DNA from: Methanosarcina sp. UBA5
GTDB lineage: Archaea > Halobacteriota > Methanosarcinia > Methanosarcinales > Methanosarcinaceae
Assembly (NCBI RefSeq): GCF_002505485.1
Contig: NZ_DAVG01000099.1
Coordinates: 1-64,000 of the forward strand
Reading direction: 5' to 3'
Length of the DNA stretch: 64,000 bases
Shown here piece by piece: positions 9,075 through 19,800 of this stretch. The position numbers and the translations under genes are program-made. Under the pieces are notes generated by a model. That model saw nothing but the letters and a program-made list of their open reading frames with translations. It was not told where the DNA came from and made no database searches. Positions within the stretch are counted from its first letter, which is position 1, and each line of letters opens with the position of its first letter.

Positions 9075-10197
9075 ATGTTAAAAGCCTATAAGTATCGAAT
9101 CTACCCAGATAATGATCAAGAAGAATTTATAAAAGTTCATTTTGGTGCGTGTAGATTCGTCTATAATTGGGCTTTAGAACAGAAAATAAAAACTTATGAG
9201 CAAAGTAAGAAATCAATATCAAGGCTTGACTTACAAAAAATATTAGTTCATGAAGTAAAACCTTCTAACGAATGGCTAAAAAAGGCTAATTCTCAAGCGT
9301 TATTGGCATCCTTAGTAAATGTTGAATCAGCATTTACAAAATTCTTTAGAGAAAAAACAGGATTTCCTAAGTTCAAATCTAAGAAAAATCCAGTACAATC
9401 TTATCAGATGCCACAACATACAACATTATACTGTAGATTTTAATAGAAACGTTATCAAACTTCCTAAGATCGTTGAAGTTAAAGCAGTTCTTCATAGACA
9501 GTTTGAAGGTACTATGAAAACTGCAACCATTTCAAGATCAAGTACCGGAAAGTACTTCATATCTATTCTAGTGGATGATGGAAAAGAACTTCCTGCAAAA
9601 CAAAAGGTTTCAGAATCAACTGCCATAGGGATAGATGTAGGAATCAAAGATTTTGCAATTCTTTCTACAGGAGAAAAGGTTGAGAATCCTAAGTACCTTA
9701 AAAACTCTCTTAAAAGAATGAAATGCCTTCAAAAAAGAGTAAGTAGAAAAGATAAAGGTTCTAAAAATCGAGATAAAGCAAGACTACTACTTTCAAAAAT
9801 CCATGAAAAAATAAGTAATCAGAGAAATGATTTCCAACACCAACTCTCTTCTAAACTTATCCGCGAGAACCAAGCTATTGCGCTGGAAACTCTGAATGTA
9901 AAAGGTATGGTAAAAAACCACTGTCTAGCACAATCAATCGAAGATGCTGGGTGGTCAAGCTTTGTAACAAAGTTAGAATACAAAGCTGAATGGGCAGGTA
10001 AAACTATCTTAAGGATAGGACGGTTTGAGTCTTCTTCTAAAATATGCAATGTTTGTGGATACCACAATGGTAATCTAACCTTGAAAGATAGAGAATGGAT
10101 CTGCCCGGATTGCAAAACAAAGCATGATAGAGACATCAATGCTGCAATTAATATCAAGAAGTTCTCTCTTCAAGATCAAAATCTTATAGTAATCTGA
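9075..10197 (+). pseudogene. tnpB: TnpB (IS1341/IS605 OrfB family) broken by a 7-bp duplication
   Basis: RNA-guided transposon nuclease family. The N-terminal part (MLKAYKYRIYP...) reads in one frame up to the TAA at 9441-9443, and the rest continues in a different frame from about 9430 to 10197. The cause is visible: ACAACAT occurs twice in tandem at 9413-9419 and 9420-9426, and removing one copy restores a continuous TnpB. RuvC residues are intact: GIDVGIKDF, ALETLN and DRDINAA, plus the zinc ribbon CNVC/CPDC. No tnpA is present. The otherwise clean sequence argues for a recent lesion. Confidence 0.9.
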
Positions 10198-10312
10198 CAC
10201 CTACGGAACGTAGGGGATGGGCTTGTGGACTTGTGAACAATAGTTCGAGGGATGAAGCAAGAAACCCCTTCCTCGCCATCAGGCAGGGGGGTAGTTCACT
10301 GTTCAAACTGAG
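10198..10312 (+). ncRNA. TnpB right end / probable omega (reRNA) region
   Basis: Directly after the tnpB stop is GC-richer, foldable sequence with GGGGATGGGCTTGTGGA, then GAAGCAAGAAACCCCTTCCT, then GGCAGGGGGGTAGTTCAC. This is the usual right end of IS200/IS605-type elements, where the guide RNA of TnpB is encoded. CCCCTTCCTCGCC and GGCAGGGGGG can pair. The boundary near 10312 is approximate. Confidence 0.65.
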
Positions 10313-10704
10313 GACTATTTTATGTCCTGACTCGATGATGAACAGGTAAAAATCTTATACCCAGTACAACTTGTCATCTATGTGTTTGATCATATACAAG
10401 GTTCAAGAGCAGAGCGCGTACAGAGCTTCGAAATTATTTACAGTTTTATTATCTATCGTAAAGAAATAGATATACTTTTAAACAACTATTTTTTTATTTA
10501 TTTTGTAATTGAGACTTATATTCATTTATCTGTTTCAATACAAGGTATTTTTCAAACAAGGTATTTCTAACAAATCAAGCTTGTATATACAGTGCTGTTT
10601 ATAACTCATATTATGTGTACAGTTTACTTTATTGAACTTACTTAACTAACCTCTACTGCTTATGCTTCAGGCACGTGGCTTCATCCTGCAAATCTGGTGA
10701 GATA
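10313..10704. other. Intergenic region, nothing recognised
   Basis: AT-rich sequence between the insertion element and the transporter gene. No supported ORF or RNA. A promoter for the transporter probably lies here. Confidence 0.4.
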
Positions 10705-11685
10705 GTGTATCAAAAAATGCTTCAAAAATTTACATCGTTGTTTCCCCTCTGGGCAGTTATCTTATCGGCTGTCGCATATGTTTATCCTGAATACTTTGCT
10801 CCCCATCAGGTACTTATCGTACCTTTTCTAAGCCTGATTATGCTTGGGATGGGGGTAACCCTCTCAGTGGACAATTTCCTTGCAGTGTTGAAAAAACCGT
10901 CAGTGGTTATTCTGGGAACTTTAATGAAGTACACCATTATGCCACTTTCAGCATGGGTAGTGTGTTATGTTCTAAAACTGCCTGCCGATCTTATGACAGG
11001 TGTTATCCTGCTGGGCTGCTGTCCAGGCGGCACGGCTTCCAATGTGATCTGCTATCTTGCAAAAGGGGATGTGGCTCTTTCAATAGTCCTTACTTCGGTC
11101 TCTACCTTACTGGCTTTTCTGGCAACGCCTTTCCTTACCTGGGTTTTTATAGGTCAAACCGTGGAGGTCGATGTCATGGGCATGCTTGTAAGTGTTGTAA
11201 ACGTAGTAGTTGTGCCTGTAGTGCTGGGACTTGCAATCAACTATTTCTTTGGGAAACAGATAAATGCTGTCAGAGAGATCTTTCCTGCAATTTCAGCCGC
11301 TGCTATAGTGATTATTATTGCTGTGATTATAGGGACAAATAGCGCTAACCTTGAACAGAGCGGCCCGCTGGTACTGCTTGCAGTGATCCTGCATAATGGG
11401 CTTGGGCTTGCAGGTGGCTACTGGGTTTCAAAGGCTATGAAACTCAGTGAAATCGAAGCAAGGACCATTGCAATTGATACAGGCATGCAGAACTCCGGCC
11501 TGAGTGTTGCCCTTGCGATAAAACACTTTACGGCTGTGGCCGCGCTTCCGGGTGCGATTTTTAGCATATGGCACAACCTGTCCGGAGCTTTCCTTGCAGG
11601 GCACTGGTCAAAACAAAGTGTATCCGATCCCGATAAAAGTAAGATGCCTTCCAAAAAAGGCATTCATAGTAAGAAATTGGGGTGA
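10705..11685 (+). CDS. Bile acid:sodium symporter (BASS) family transporter
   Basis: About 326 residues with some nine to ten hydrophobic segments. Family hallmarks are a GCCPGGTASNV block near residues 106-116 (first crossover region), and a later AIDTGMQNSGL block (second crossover), where BASS proteins bind Na+ and substrate. Likely a sodium-coupled organic-anion importer in the cell membrane; substrate unknown. I chose GTG 10705 because GGTGAG precedes it by four bases. GTG 10675 (ten residues longer) has no such site. It stands alone, with about 630 bp of non-coding DNA after it. Confidence 0.88.
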   Translation: MYQKMLQKFTSLFPLWAVILSAVAYVYPEYFAPHQVLIVPFLSLIMLGMGVTLSVDNFLAVLKKPSVVILGTLMKYTIMPLSAWVVCYVLKLPADLMTGVILLGCCPGGTASNVICYLAKGDVALSIVLTSVSTLLAFLATPFLTWVFIGQTVEVDVMGMLVSVVNVVVVPVVLGLAINYFFGKQINAVREIFPAISAAAIVIIIAVIIGTNSANLEQSGPLVLLAVILHNGLGLAGGYWVSKAMKLSEIEARTIAIDTGMQNSGLSVALAIKHFTAVAALPGAIFSIWHNLSGAFLAGHWSKQSVSDPDKSKMPSKKGIHSKKLG

Positions 11686-12319
11686 AATCTGGAGATTTCA
11701 CAAAAAAGAGGTTGGGAAGCAGGATAAATCCGGTGATCTCGCATAAGTTTCCCGGATTTTTCCTGTATTCATCTAATTTTCTTATCTTTATCGATTTCCA
11801 TAATTTCTTCTCTTTCTCTTCATAATTTTTTTCTCTGCCAGTCTATCATATTTAACAATTTTGCATTATATTTATCAATTTTGCATTTCTGAAATTTCGT
11901 TTTTCGGCCTTTCAGCTTTCCAGGTCACTAAATATGTAAAAGTTTCAAATTTTGGAAGTAAGTTTACTTTTTGTTTCCTACTCAGTTCCAAGCCAGTTGA
12001 ATGTAATATTAAAAATCACTATCTTTGAAACTATGGCTAGTTTTAGTATAAGTAGTTTAAAATAATTACGGGAATAATTATGTTATATAACGGGAGCAAT
12101 AGGGCTTGTGGATGTGTTGCGGTATAGCGAGCTTACAGTCAAAAAGTAGTGTTATCTAAGCAGGAATTTTGTAGTTAACTTGATCACAACTTCTATTCAG
12201 TGTGATTTTGTACTCCAAATATGTATTCTATACTGCAAAATTAAGGATTCATACAAAGTTCAAATAAGCGTTTTTGCAGCTGTACTGTAAGGATTAAAAT
12301 CTATAGGAGTTGAGGGGAA
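11686..12319. other. Intergenic region, nothing recognised
   Basis: AT-rich, with pyrimidine-rich stretches just after the transporter stop (about 11755-11830) that could act as a terminator. No supported gene. Confidence 0.4.
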
Positions 12320-14404
12320 ATGGAGAAGGAGGGAGTAATATGTCTGTTCGCTTTTGGCATCGTACTGGTTAACGCTCTAACCCTTGTAGTTTTTGGTTTT
12401 TCCGAAACCTCGATGAGTAATATAAGCACTTCGGAAAAGGAAAAAGCTTTCGACCCCGGAAGCATGAATCTCTCAGTAAAACCTGGAGACGACTTCTATG
12501 AGTATGCTGAGGGAGCCTGGATAAAAAACCACCCTGTGCCCCCGGACAAAACCCGATATGGAGAGTTTGCCATAGTAGAGGATAGGACTTATGACCGTGT
12601 CAAAAGAATAGTGGAGAGTGCAGCCAGTAACACCTCTGCTCCTGAGGGAAGCCTTGAGCAGAAGATCGGCAAGTTCTACAGCGTGGGAATGGATAATGCC
12701 ACCATAGAAAAGCAGCGTCTTGACCCAATCAAAGACGAGATGAAGTTGATAGACAACATTTCCAATGCCTCCGATCTCCAGGCAGTCTCAACACAAATGA
12801 TGGAGTATGGCATAAATCCCTTCTTCTCAATTTATGCTGCGCCCGACAAAAAGAACAGTAAAATCATGATTGCTACCCTTACTCAGGGAGGGCTAGGCCT
12901 TCCGGATAGAGATTTCTATTTCAGGCAGGACAATGAATCTATCAAAATTAGAGAACAGTATTTGACTCACATTACCAGGATGTTCGTCTTCCTCGGCGAT
13001 AGCTCAGAGATCGCTGAGAATAATGCCAGGACTGTAATGAGGATAGAAACCAGGCTGGCCAATGCATCCTTTACTAACGTGGACAACAACGATGAAGTCA
13101 AAACGTATAACAAGATGAGCCTTAAGGAGCTTCAGGCCTTTGCCCCAGGCATTAACTGGTATTGCCTCTTTGACACTCTGGGTCGTCCGGACGTAGACGA
13201 GGTCAACGTTAGAAATCCTTCCTTCTTCAAGGAACTAAGCATTGTCCTTCAGGACGAGAGCATAGCTGATTGGAAGACCTTCCTGCGCTGGAAGCTGATT
13301 TTAGGGACCTCTCCTTATCTCAGCTCTGATGTAGAAGAGGAACACTTTGATTTTTATACGAAAAAACTCAATGGTCAGCAGGAAATGAAGCCCCGCTGGA
13401 AAAGGGTTATTGAAGCGGAAAACGAGGCCATAGGTGAGGCCGTAGGCCGTGTCTATGTGGATAGATATTTTGATCAATGTTCCAGAGCCAGGATGCAGGA
13501 GATGGCATTCAACCTGAAAAAGGCCTTCCGGATGAGAATTCAAAACCTTACATGGATGGAGCCTGAAACCAGGAAAGAAGCCCTCAAAAAGCTTGAAGCT
13601 CTGGATGTACAGGTAGGCTATCCCGATGAATGGCTGAACTATTCGGAACTTGAGATTAAGAACGATTCATATGTCATGAATGTCCTCAGGGCCTCTAAAT
13701 TCAAGTTCCATCACGGTCCAAGCGGTCTGGACGGAATAGGCCAACCTGTGAATCGTAAGCTGTGGGAAATGAATCCACAGGAGATTAACGCCTATGCAGA
13801 TTACAATAAAATAATCATAGTCTTTCCGGCAGGCATTCTTCAGCCTCCTTTCTTCAATAAGGATGCTGATGAAGCTGCCAACTATGGTGCCATAGGTGCT
13901 ATTATAGGACACGAGATGACTCATCACTTCGATAGTCAGGGAAGGAAGTTCGATGCAAGTGGAAATTTGACGGATTGGTGGACGCCAGAGGACGCCGATA
14001 GCTTCAACAAGAGCACTGAGGTTCTGGTGGACGAGTACAGCAGGTTCGAGGTCCTGCCCGGCTTAAACGTCAACGGCAACCTGACCCTGCCGGAGAACGT
14101 AGCAGACCTGGGCGGATTGACCATAGCCTATCACGCCTATAAGCTCTCATTGAAGAAGGAGCCGGAGATGATCGATGGATTCACTGGAGATCAGAGATTC
14201 TTCTTAAGCTTCACCCAGGTATGGAGGGAATCGGACACAAATGAATCCCTGAGGACGCTGACATTGACTGATACCCACTCGCCAGCCAGGTTCAGGGTCA
14301 GTGGTGTGGTCTTCAACGTGCCTGAGTTTTACAGGGCATTTCCTGACGTGAATCCCTCAGATAAACTCTACATACCAGAAAGTGAAAGGCCGGTGATCTG
14401 GTAA
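12320..14404 (+). CDS. M13 (neprilysin-type) zinc metallopeptidase
   Basis: 694 residues, the normal M13 length. An N-terminal hydrophobic segment (about 6-28) acts as signal or anchor, so the enzyme is probably outside the membrane. The peptidase_M13 N domain is followed by the catalytic domain with zinc motif HEMTH (about 531-535) and the third ligand in ENVADLGG (about 592-599). NAYAD, the substrate-binding motif of neprilysins, is also present. It cleaves peptides; a role in degrading external peptides is inferred. The start follows an AGGGGAA site. Rich in extracytoplasmic-type Asn/Ser/Thr after the anchor. Monocistronic. Confidence 0.93.
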   Translation: MEKEGVICLFAFGIVLVNALTLVVFGFSETSMSNISTSEKEKAFDPGSMNLSVKPGDDFYEYAEGAWIKNHPVPPDKTRYGEFAIVEDRTYDRVKRIVESAASNTSAPEGSLEQKIGKFYSVGMDNATIEKQRLDPIKDEMKLIDNISNASDLQAVSTQMMEYGINPFFSIYAAPDKKNSKIMIATLTQGGLGLPDRDFYFRQDNESIKIREQYLTHITRMFVFLGDSSEIAENNARTVMRIETRLANASFTNVDNNDEVKTYNKMSLKELQAFAPGINWYCLFDTLGRPDVDEVNVRNPSFFKELSIVLQDESIADWKTFLRWKLILGTSPYLSSDVEEEHFDFYTKKLNGQQEMKPRWKRVIEAENEAIGEAVGRVYVDRYFDQCSRARMQEMAFNLKKAFRMRIQNLTWMEPETRKEALKKLEALDVQVGYPDEWLNYSELEIKNDSYVMNVLRASKFKFHHGPSGLDGIGQPVNRKLWEMNPQEINAYADYNKIIIVFPAGILQPPFFNKDADEAANYGAIGAIIGHEMTHHFDSQGRKFDASGNLTDWWTPEDADSFNKSTEVLVDEYSRFEVLPGLNVNGNLTLPENVADLGGLTIAYHAYKLSLKKEPEMIDGFTGDQRFFLSFTQVWRESDTNESLRTLTLTDTHSPARFRVSGVVFNVPEFYRAFPDVNPSDKLYIPESERPVIW

Positions 14405-14616
14405 AGTGATCACCGGAAGCCCTTTTTTACCAGTGGAGGCATGAACTGGAGCACCTATGAAAAAGTCTTGAACCCTAAAGGATAATATTTACTGTCAGCC
14501 TTATTCTGCTTTGAGATTATCAAATGAGCCGAAAAGGAGCCGGCAAAAGATAGGATGACCGGTCATCCGGGATAAGTTCGAGATTCTTTCGTGTTTTTAG
14601 TTTTCAGAGCATGTTT
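14405..14616. other. Region between two convergent genes
   Basis: The peptidase gene ends here and the membrane hydrolase gene ends on the opposite strand. GTGATCACCGG with an upstream CCGGTGATC (14391-14415) can form a hairpin followed by TTTTTT, a plausible terminator for the peptidase gene. Confidence 0.4.
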
Positions 14617-15153
14617 TTATCTTTGGAATTTGTTTTGTCCAAATCTTTTTACTAACCAGTGTATAGTCAGAACGACTATTACCCCCATCCCCAAAATTTC
14701 AGGAATGGAAGAGAGTGAAAAATTGAATTCAAAGGAATTTTCTAACATTTTTGTTAAATATTCTATTCCAGTGAGATCGGTATGATCTCTGGGAAAACGT
14801 AATCCTAGCAGAGGCCAAAATAAAGTTTTAGGACTTGCCCACATCTGATCTTCCATAAGATGGAAGAAAGAGCCTATAGAAAGAGAAATAATCCTGAGAT
14901 CTCCTCTTTTTTTGTACAAATATAAACCTATCAGAGAAAAAATGAGAGAGAACAATAGAGTATGACCTATAATGCGTCCGTTTTCAAGGGTAGAAGCAAA
15001 GATAACTCTTCCTAGAGGTTTGTCTACTAAGTCAGGCAGAAGGGCTCCAATAACCAGGTACTTAGGATCTATAGTAGTCCTTAGTCGAGGTATAAAAATT
15101 CCAAGTACAAAAAATACTCCCAACGTGACGCCAAGATGTCCAAAAAGTAGCAT
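14617..15153 (-). CDS. YdjM/DUF457-type membrane metal-dependent hydrolase
   Basis: 178 residues with four to five membrane segments. It carries the family pattern of membrane-bound hydrolases: an early GH (GHLGVTLG), GALLPDLVDKP at about 43-53, GHTLLFSL at about 69-76 and FHLMEDQMW at about 95-103, all with His/Asp residues near membrane boundaries that would bind metal. The biochemical role of the family is poorly defined. Monocistronic and convergent with the peptidase gene. Confidence 0.8.
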   Translation of the reverse strand: MLLFGHLGVTLGVFFVLGIFIPRLRTTIDPKYLVIGALLPDLVDKPLGRVIFASTLENGRIIGHTLLFSLIFSLIGLYLYKKRGDLRIISLSIGSFFHLMEDQMWASPKTLFWPLLGLRFPRDHTDLTGIEYLTKMLENSFEFNFSLSSIPEILGMGVIVVLTIHWLVKRFGQNKFQR

Positions 15154-15400
15154 CGTAAATTAAAGATACCTCTATAATATATAAATATTGTTGGTTCCTG
15201 ATAGAACCTCATCAAAATAGCGATGCTTTGTTTAAAATATTTCTTAGCTATGAACAATATAATCGTCGTACCGAATTAATATAGCTGAAATAACAACCAT
15301 CCAAATCAAAGTTGCGCTGGCGCACCCCGCTGCAAGCAACAGGATACATTCGCGCCACCGCTCCAAATCCATTAAAGGAGACAATAATCCTAAACAATTT
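15154..15400. other. Intergenic region, nothing recognised
   Basis: AT-rich at first, then of mixed composition. A minus-strand ORF at 15244-15426 has no ribosome site or recognised family and runs into the repeated element, so I did not call it. Confidence 0.35.
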
Positions 15401-15637
15401 ATTACATTGGGAGCGCAGGGGGTCACGAATATCCTGTCCTTTATGTCGGGGATGAAGTGACCCCTCGCCTCTTTTTGGTTTCGTTTAAACCTCTGTACCG
15501 TTGCTTCTTTGTAAAGTGAGGTTTCTTGGTATCGTGGTTACAAGAGTGGGAATGCAACTCTATATTAGGGAAACTTTGTTAAAAATACTATGCTTTTCCC
15601 AAGAAACCGGGCGGGCGGCCCGAAGCATACCCCATCC
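15401..15637 (+). mobile_element. 237-bp MITE-like element, copy A
   Basis: Bases 15401-15637 match the reverse complement of 34875-35111 without indels and with only about a dozen mismatches. The GC-rich end GGGCGGGCGGCCCGAAGCAT also appears, in partial form, near 60970-61030. It encodes no credible protein. The end hairpin seen in copy B (CCATCCTTTAGGGTGG) is lost here. Confidence 0.75.
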
Positions 15638-15710
15638 ACGCAGCAAGCTAGCAAGCTAGGGGGTATTCGACTGAAATGAAATTTTGATAACAATGGAGGA
15701 GGGCAAGAGC

Positions 15711-15875
15711 TTGAATTATACAGTCCTGATTGAACAGGATGAAAATTGCATATATATTGCAAAAGTTCCTGATATACCGGGGGTGTTACACTCAAGGAAA
15801 AATATTATACAGATCATGGGGCGCATAAAAGAGGCGATTCAGGTTTGCCTTGAAGCCGAGCAGGATTTCATGTGA
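15711..15875 (+). CDS. HicB-like antitoxin domain protein (54 aa)
   Basis: Small protein with the HicB/UPF0150 pattern: NYTVLIEQDE-type strand, then YIAKVPDIPGV and a helix with IKEAIQVCLEA. HicB proteins neutralise HicA mRNA interferases. I chose TTG 15711 because GGAGGAGGG lies 8 bp before it; an ATG at 15693 overlaps that site. No HicA double-stranded-RNA-binding-fold protein is next to it, so it is an orphan or solitary HicB. It lies just after the mobile-element copy. Confidence 0.65.
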   Translation: MNYTVLIEQDENCIYIAKVPDIPGVLHSRKNIIQIMGRIKEAIQVCLEAEQDFM

Positions 15876-15991
15876 AATTTGTGAATAATTCAGGAAAAAA
15901 GTTTGACGTTTATATGGACTTAGATTTTTTGTCTCACGCATTTTGTTTATCCGAAAGACTCCTGTGCACTATGCTTCAATCAACCTTTTAA
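15872..15991 (+). CDS. Possible 39-aa ORF overlapping the HicB-like gene
   Basis: GTG at 15872 overlaps the stop of the HicB-like gene (GTGA), the usual arrangement for translational coupling. It encodes 39 residues beginning MKFVNNSGKKF, ending at TAA 15989-15991. It does not look like HicA, but could be a truncated partner. Supported only by position. Confidence 0.25.
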   Translation: MKFVNNSGKKFDVYMDLDFLSHAFCLSERLLCTMLQSTF

Positions 15992-16897
15992 GGCAAAAAC
16001 ATTGCTGTCGTTAAAGATATTAAAATAGTTCTTAATTTACAATGTAAAGCTGTGGATATGTTTCAAATTCTGAGTCTTCGTTTTCTGGTCTTTCTGGATT
16101 GTCTTTAGTCCTTTTACAAAGCTAATATCAATTTCAAAGACAAGAAAATAAGGAAATGCTGGCACCTCATCACTTATGTACTAATTTAACATATGTTTAC
16201 TAAAATATTTTAAAGTCGATAATTATTTATATGATACGCATAATCTAGCCATCCGCTATATGATTAAAAGTTCAAACTCCGCTCTTCTTGCAGTCTACCG
16301 ATGTTTTTCCTCCTTCTTTTTTGGGACTAGTTCCTGTCTTAACAGGTTTATTCACGCTTGTTTGTGGAGAAAAATGATTATTCTGGACTGAAAGTATTGA
16401 AGACAAACAGATTAAAAATTAAAAGTAAAAACGTTATACAATTCAATATCGATGAACGCAATCTACTGAGTATAAATTCAAAAAACCGGTTGTTTACTGC
16501 TTAATACTTTCACTCTGCTATATTACTCTATTAATAAAAAGTCTGCATTTTGCTATATGTATCGAAAAACGGAGCAGTATGAAATCCGAAAATTGTCATC
16601 TTTGGTAGGAGTGAAATCAACTTTAGGTAATTATCACTACTTATTTATAATAATGTATAGAATTAACTGTCTGAACAGACGGCTTGATAAGTAAATTTCA
16701 GCTTTAAGCTTTTCAAAAAAGTTTCTTAAAATTCATAAGTTCATATTATTTCTGGATTTCTTAGATATCTAACATTAAAAATCCAGACTTTACTCTAATC
16801 TAAAATCCAGACTTTGCTCTAACTTAAAATCCACAATTATTCCGACCTTAAATTCTCATCTAATCGATTCAACTGGACAAAAACCGAGAGAAGGAAA
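15992..16897. other. Long AT-rich region upstream of uvrA
   Basis: About 900 bp with no supported gene. At 16778-16838 the motif AAAATCCAGACTTTRCTCTAA occurs twice (27-bp spacing) with a third, partial AAAATCCA copy, close to where the uvrA promoter and leader should be. It could be regulatory or a short repeat of no function. Confidence 0.4.
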
Positions 16898-19800
16898 ATG
16901 AAAAATATTATTATTAAAGGGGCACGGGAACACAACCTGAAAAACATCACTGTGGAGCTCCCGCGGGACAAATTAATCGTTATTACAGGGGTTTCAGGCT
17001 CAGGGAAATCTACCCTGGCTTTTGACACAGTTTATGCCGAAGGGCAGCGGCGCTATGTGGAGTCACTCTCGGCTTATGCGCGGCAGTTCCTCGGGCTTAT
17101 GAACAAGCCGGATGTGGACAGCATCGAAGGATTATCTCCGGCAATTTCCATTGAGCAGAAAACGACCTCAAAAAATCCCCGAAGTACGGTTGGGACAGTC
17201 ACTGAAATCTATGATTACCTGAGGCTGCTTTTTGCAAGGATCGGCACCCCTTACTGCCCGACCCACAATATAAAAATCGAGTCTCAGTCGCCTGAAAGGA
17301 TTGCGGACAGCCTCAGCAGGGAATGTGAAGGCATGGTTACCATTCTTGCACCTATAGTCAGGCAGAAGAAAGGGACTTACCAGCACCTTTTCAGGGAACT
17401 AAATAGCGAAGGCTTCGCTCGGATGAGGGTAAACGGCGAGATTCACAGAACTGACGATGAGATTACCCTTGACCGTTACAAAAAGCATGATATCGAAGTC
17501 GTTATTGACCGGCTGGACCCCTCCGAAGACCGTTCCAGGCTCGTCGAAGCCTGTGAAAATGCTCTCCAGAAAGCAGACGGGCTCTTAATTGCGGTTGATT
17601 CGGATGGAAAAGACCATCTATATTCCTCAAACATGGCCTGTCCGGTCTGTGGCATGGCTTTTGAAGAACTCCAGCCCAGGATGTTTTCCTTCAACAGTCC
17701 TTTTGGTGCCTGTGAAGCCTGCAATGGGCTCGGATTTAAGATGGAATTCGACCCTGACCTGATTATTCCGAATAAAAAGCTCTGCCTTGCAGACGGAGCT
17801 GTCGCTCTGTACAGGAACTACCTGGACAGTTACCGGAGCCAGCACCTGGCAGCCGTGGCAAAACATTTCGGTTTTGATATTTTTACTCCTATTGAGGCTC
17901 TCACGTCTGAGCAATATAACGTGCTAATGTATGGCTCGGACGAACTCATGCAGTTCGACATGAGCATAAAAAACGGGGATGGTCATTGGTCTCATAAGGG
18001 TACTTGGGAAGGGCTAGTTCCGCAGTCTGAGAGGTTATACAGCCAGACAAAATCCGAATACCGCCGAAAAGAACTCGAAAAATTCATGCAGGTCAAGCCC
18101 TGCCCGAAATGCGAAGGCAAGCGCCTGAAGGAAAAAGTGCTCGCAGTTAAGCTTGGCGGAAAGTCCATTGTAGACGTAACCAATCTCTCAATTCTGGAAT
18201 GCATCCGTTTTTTTGAAAACGTGGAGCTCTCGGAAAAGGAAAAGGAGATCGCAAAGCAGGTCTTAAAGGAAATCCGGTCAAGACTTGGGTTCCTTGAACA
18301 TGTGGGGCTAGTCTATCTTACCCTTTCCCGAGGTGCAGGTACCCTCTCAGGCGGAGAAGCCCAGCGAATCAGGCTGGCTACCCAGATTGGCTCAAACCTC
18401 ATGGGCGTGCTCTATGTGCTCGATGAACCTTCAATAGGGCTGCACCAGAGAGACAACGAACGGCTTATCCAGACCCTCCAGACCCTGCGAGACCTGGGAA
18501 ATACACTAATAGTCGTGGAACATGATGAGGATACTATTCGGGCTGCGGACTATGTACTCGATATAGGGCCTGGGGCAGGCGTGCGTGGAGGTTATGTAGT
18601 AGCCGAAGGCACACCTGAAGAGATCGAAAAGAACCCGGAATCTCTGACAGGCCAGTATCTCTCAGGAGAAAAACAGATAAAACCGCCTGCTCTTCGCCGT
18701 CGAAGCGAGGCGTTCATAAGACTTAAAGGGTGCAAGGCGAACAACCTGAAGGATATAGACGTAAATATTCCAATAGGGGTCCTGACCGTAGTTACAGGCG
18801 TTTCAGGTTCCGGAAAATCCACGCTTATTTACGATACCCTGTACAAAGCCCTGACGAAGAAAATAAATAAATCAAGTGTAACGCCAGGGGACTATAACGA
18901 GCTGGTTTTCGATTCCGAGATCGACAAGGTAATCGTTATTGACCAGAGCCCTATCGGCAGAACGCCTCGCTCGAACCCTGCCACCTATACCAAGGTCTTT
19001 GATGCCATAAGGCAGGCTTTCGCCGAAACCAAGGAAGCCAAAATTCGGGGCTATAAGAACGGGCGTTTCTCTTTCAACGTAAAAGGAGGGCGCTGTGAAG
19101 CCTGCCAGGGAGACGGACTGATCAAAATTGAAATGAATTTCCTGCCTGATGTTTACATTGAATGTGAGGAATGCAAGGGTACACGCTACAACCGGGAAAC
19201 CCTCGAAGTAAAATACAGGGGCAAGTCGATTGCAGAAGTCCTGAATATGACAGTAGAAGAGGCTGCCGAACATTTCGAGAACATTCCTGCAATCAAAAAC
19301 AAACTCGATACTCTAGTAAGAGTCGGGCTGGGCTATATCAAACTCGGCCAGAGCTCAACAACGCTTTCCGGCGGGGAAGCACAGAGGATCAAGCTGACAA
19401 GAGAACTCTCCAAAAAATGTACAGGAAAGACGATTTATCTCCTTGATGAACCCACAACCGGTCTTCACTTCCATGACGTCAAAAAACTCCTCTCAGTTCT
19501 CAACAGGCTTGTGGCAAAAGGAAACACAGTGATTGTAATAGAGCATAATCTGGATGTGATCAAATCAGCAGATTATATCATCGACCTTGGTCCCGAAGGC
19601 GGGGACGCAGGCGGAGAAATTATTGCTGAAGGAACTCCAGAGGAAATGTCCACGGTTCAGGGAAGCCATACTGCACGCTTCCTTGCTCCCAAACTTTCAC
19701 AGTCATATCTCGATATGTCGGGAGAAGGTTCTTTTGAGGCTGTTTTCGAAGAAGGGGAAGATTTTGAGGCCGATTATGAAGGTCTTGATGACGATCGAAA

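Larger units (their letters stand above)
9000..10312 (+). mobile_element. IS1341-type (tnpB-only) insertion element, inactivated
   Basis: Comprises the broken tnpB gene and its structured right end. It lacks the Y1 transposase tnpA, so it would need a helper to move. The right end is clear by motif; the left end is only approximate, as the start of the AT-rich leader. Confidence 0.65.

Noticed and set aside
10382..10570. 62-codon ORF upstream of the BASS transporter
   Set aside because: Phe/Ile-rich translation of AT-rich DNA, no ribosome site.
12320..14404. Minus-strand ORFs inside the M13 peptidase gene
   Set aside because: They are shadows of the conserved plus-strand gene and have no ribosome sites or family signs.
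15244..15426. 60-codon minus-strand ORF
   Set aside because: It runs into the mobile element and has no family or start support.
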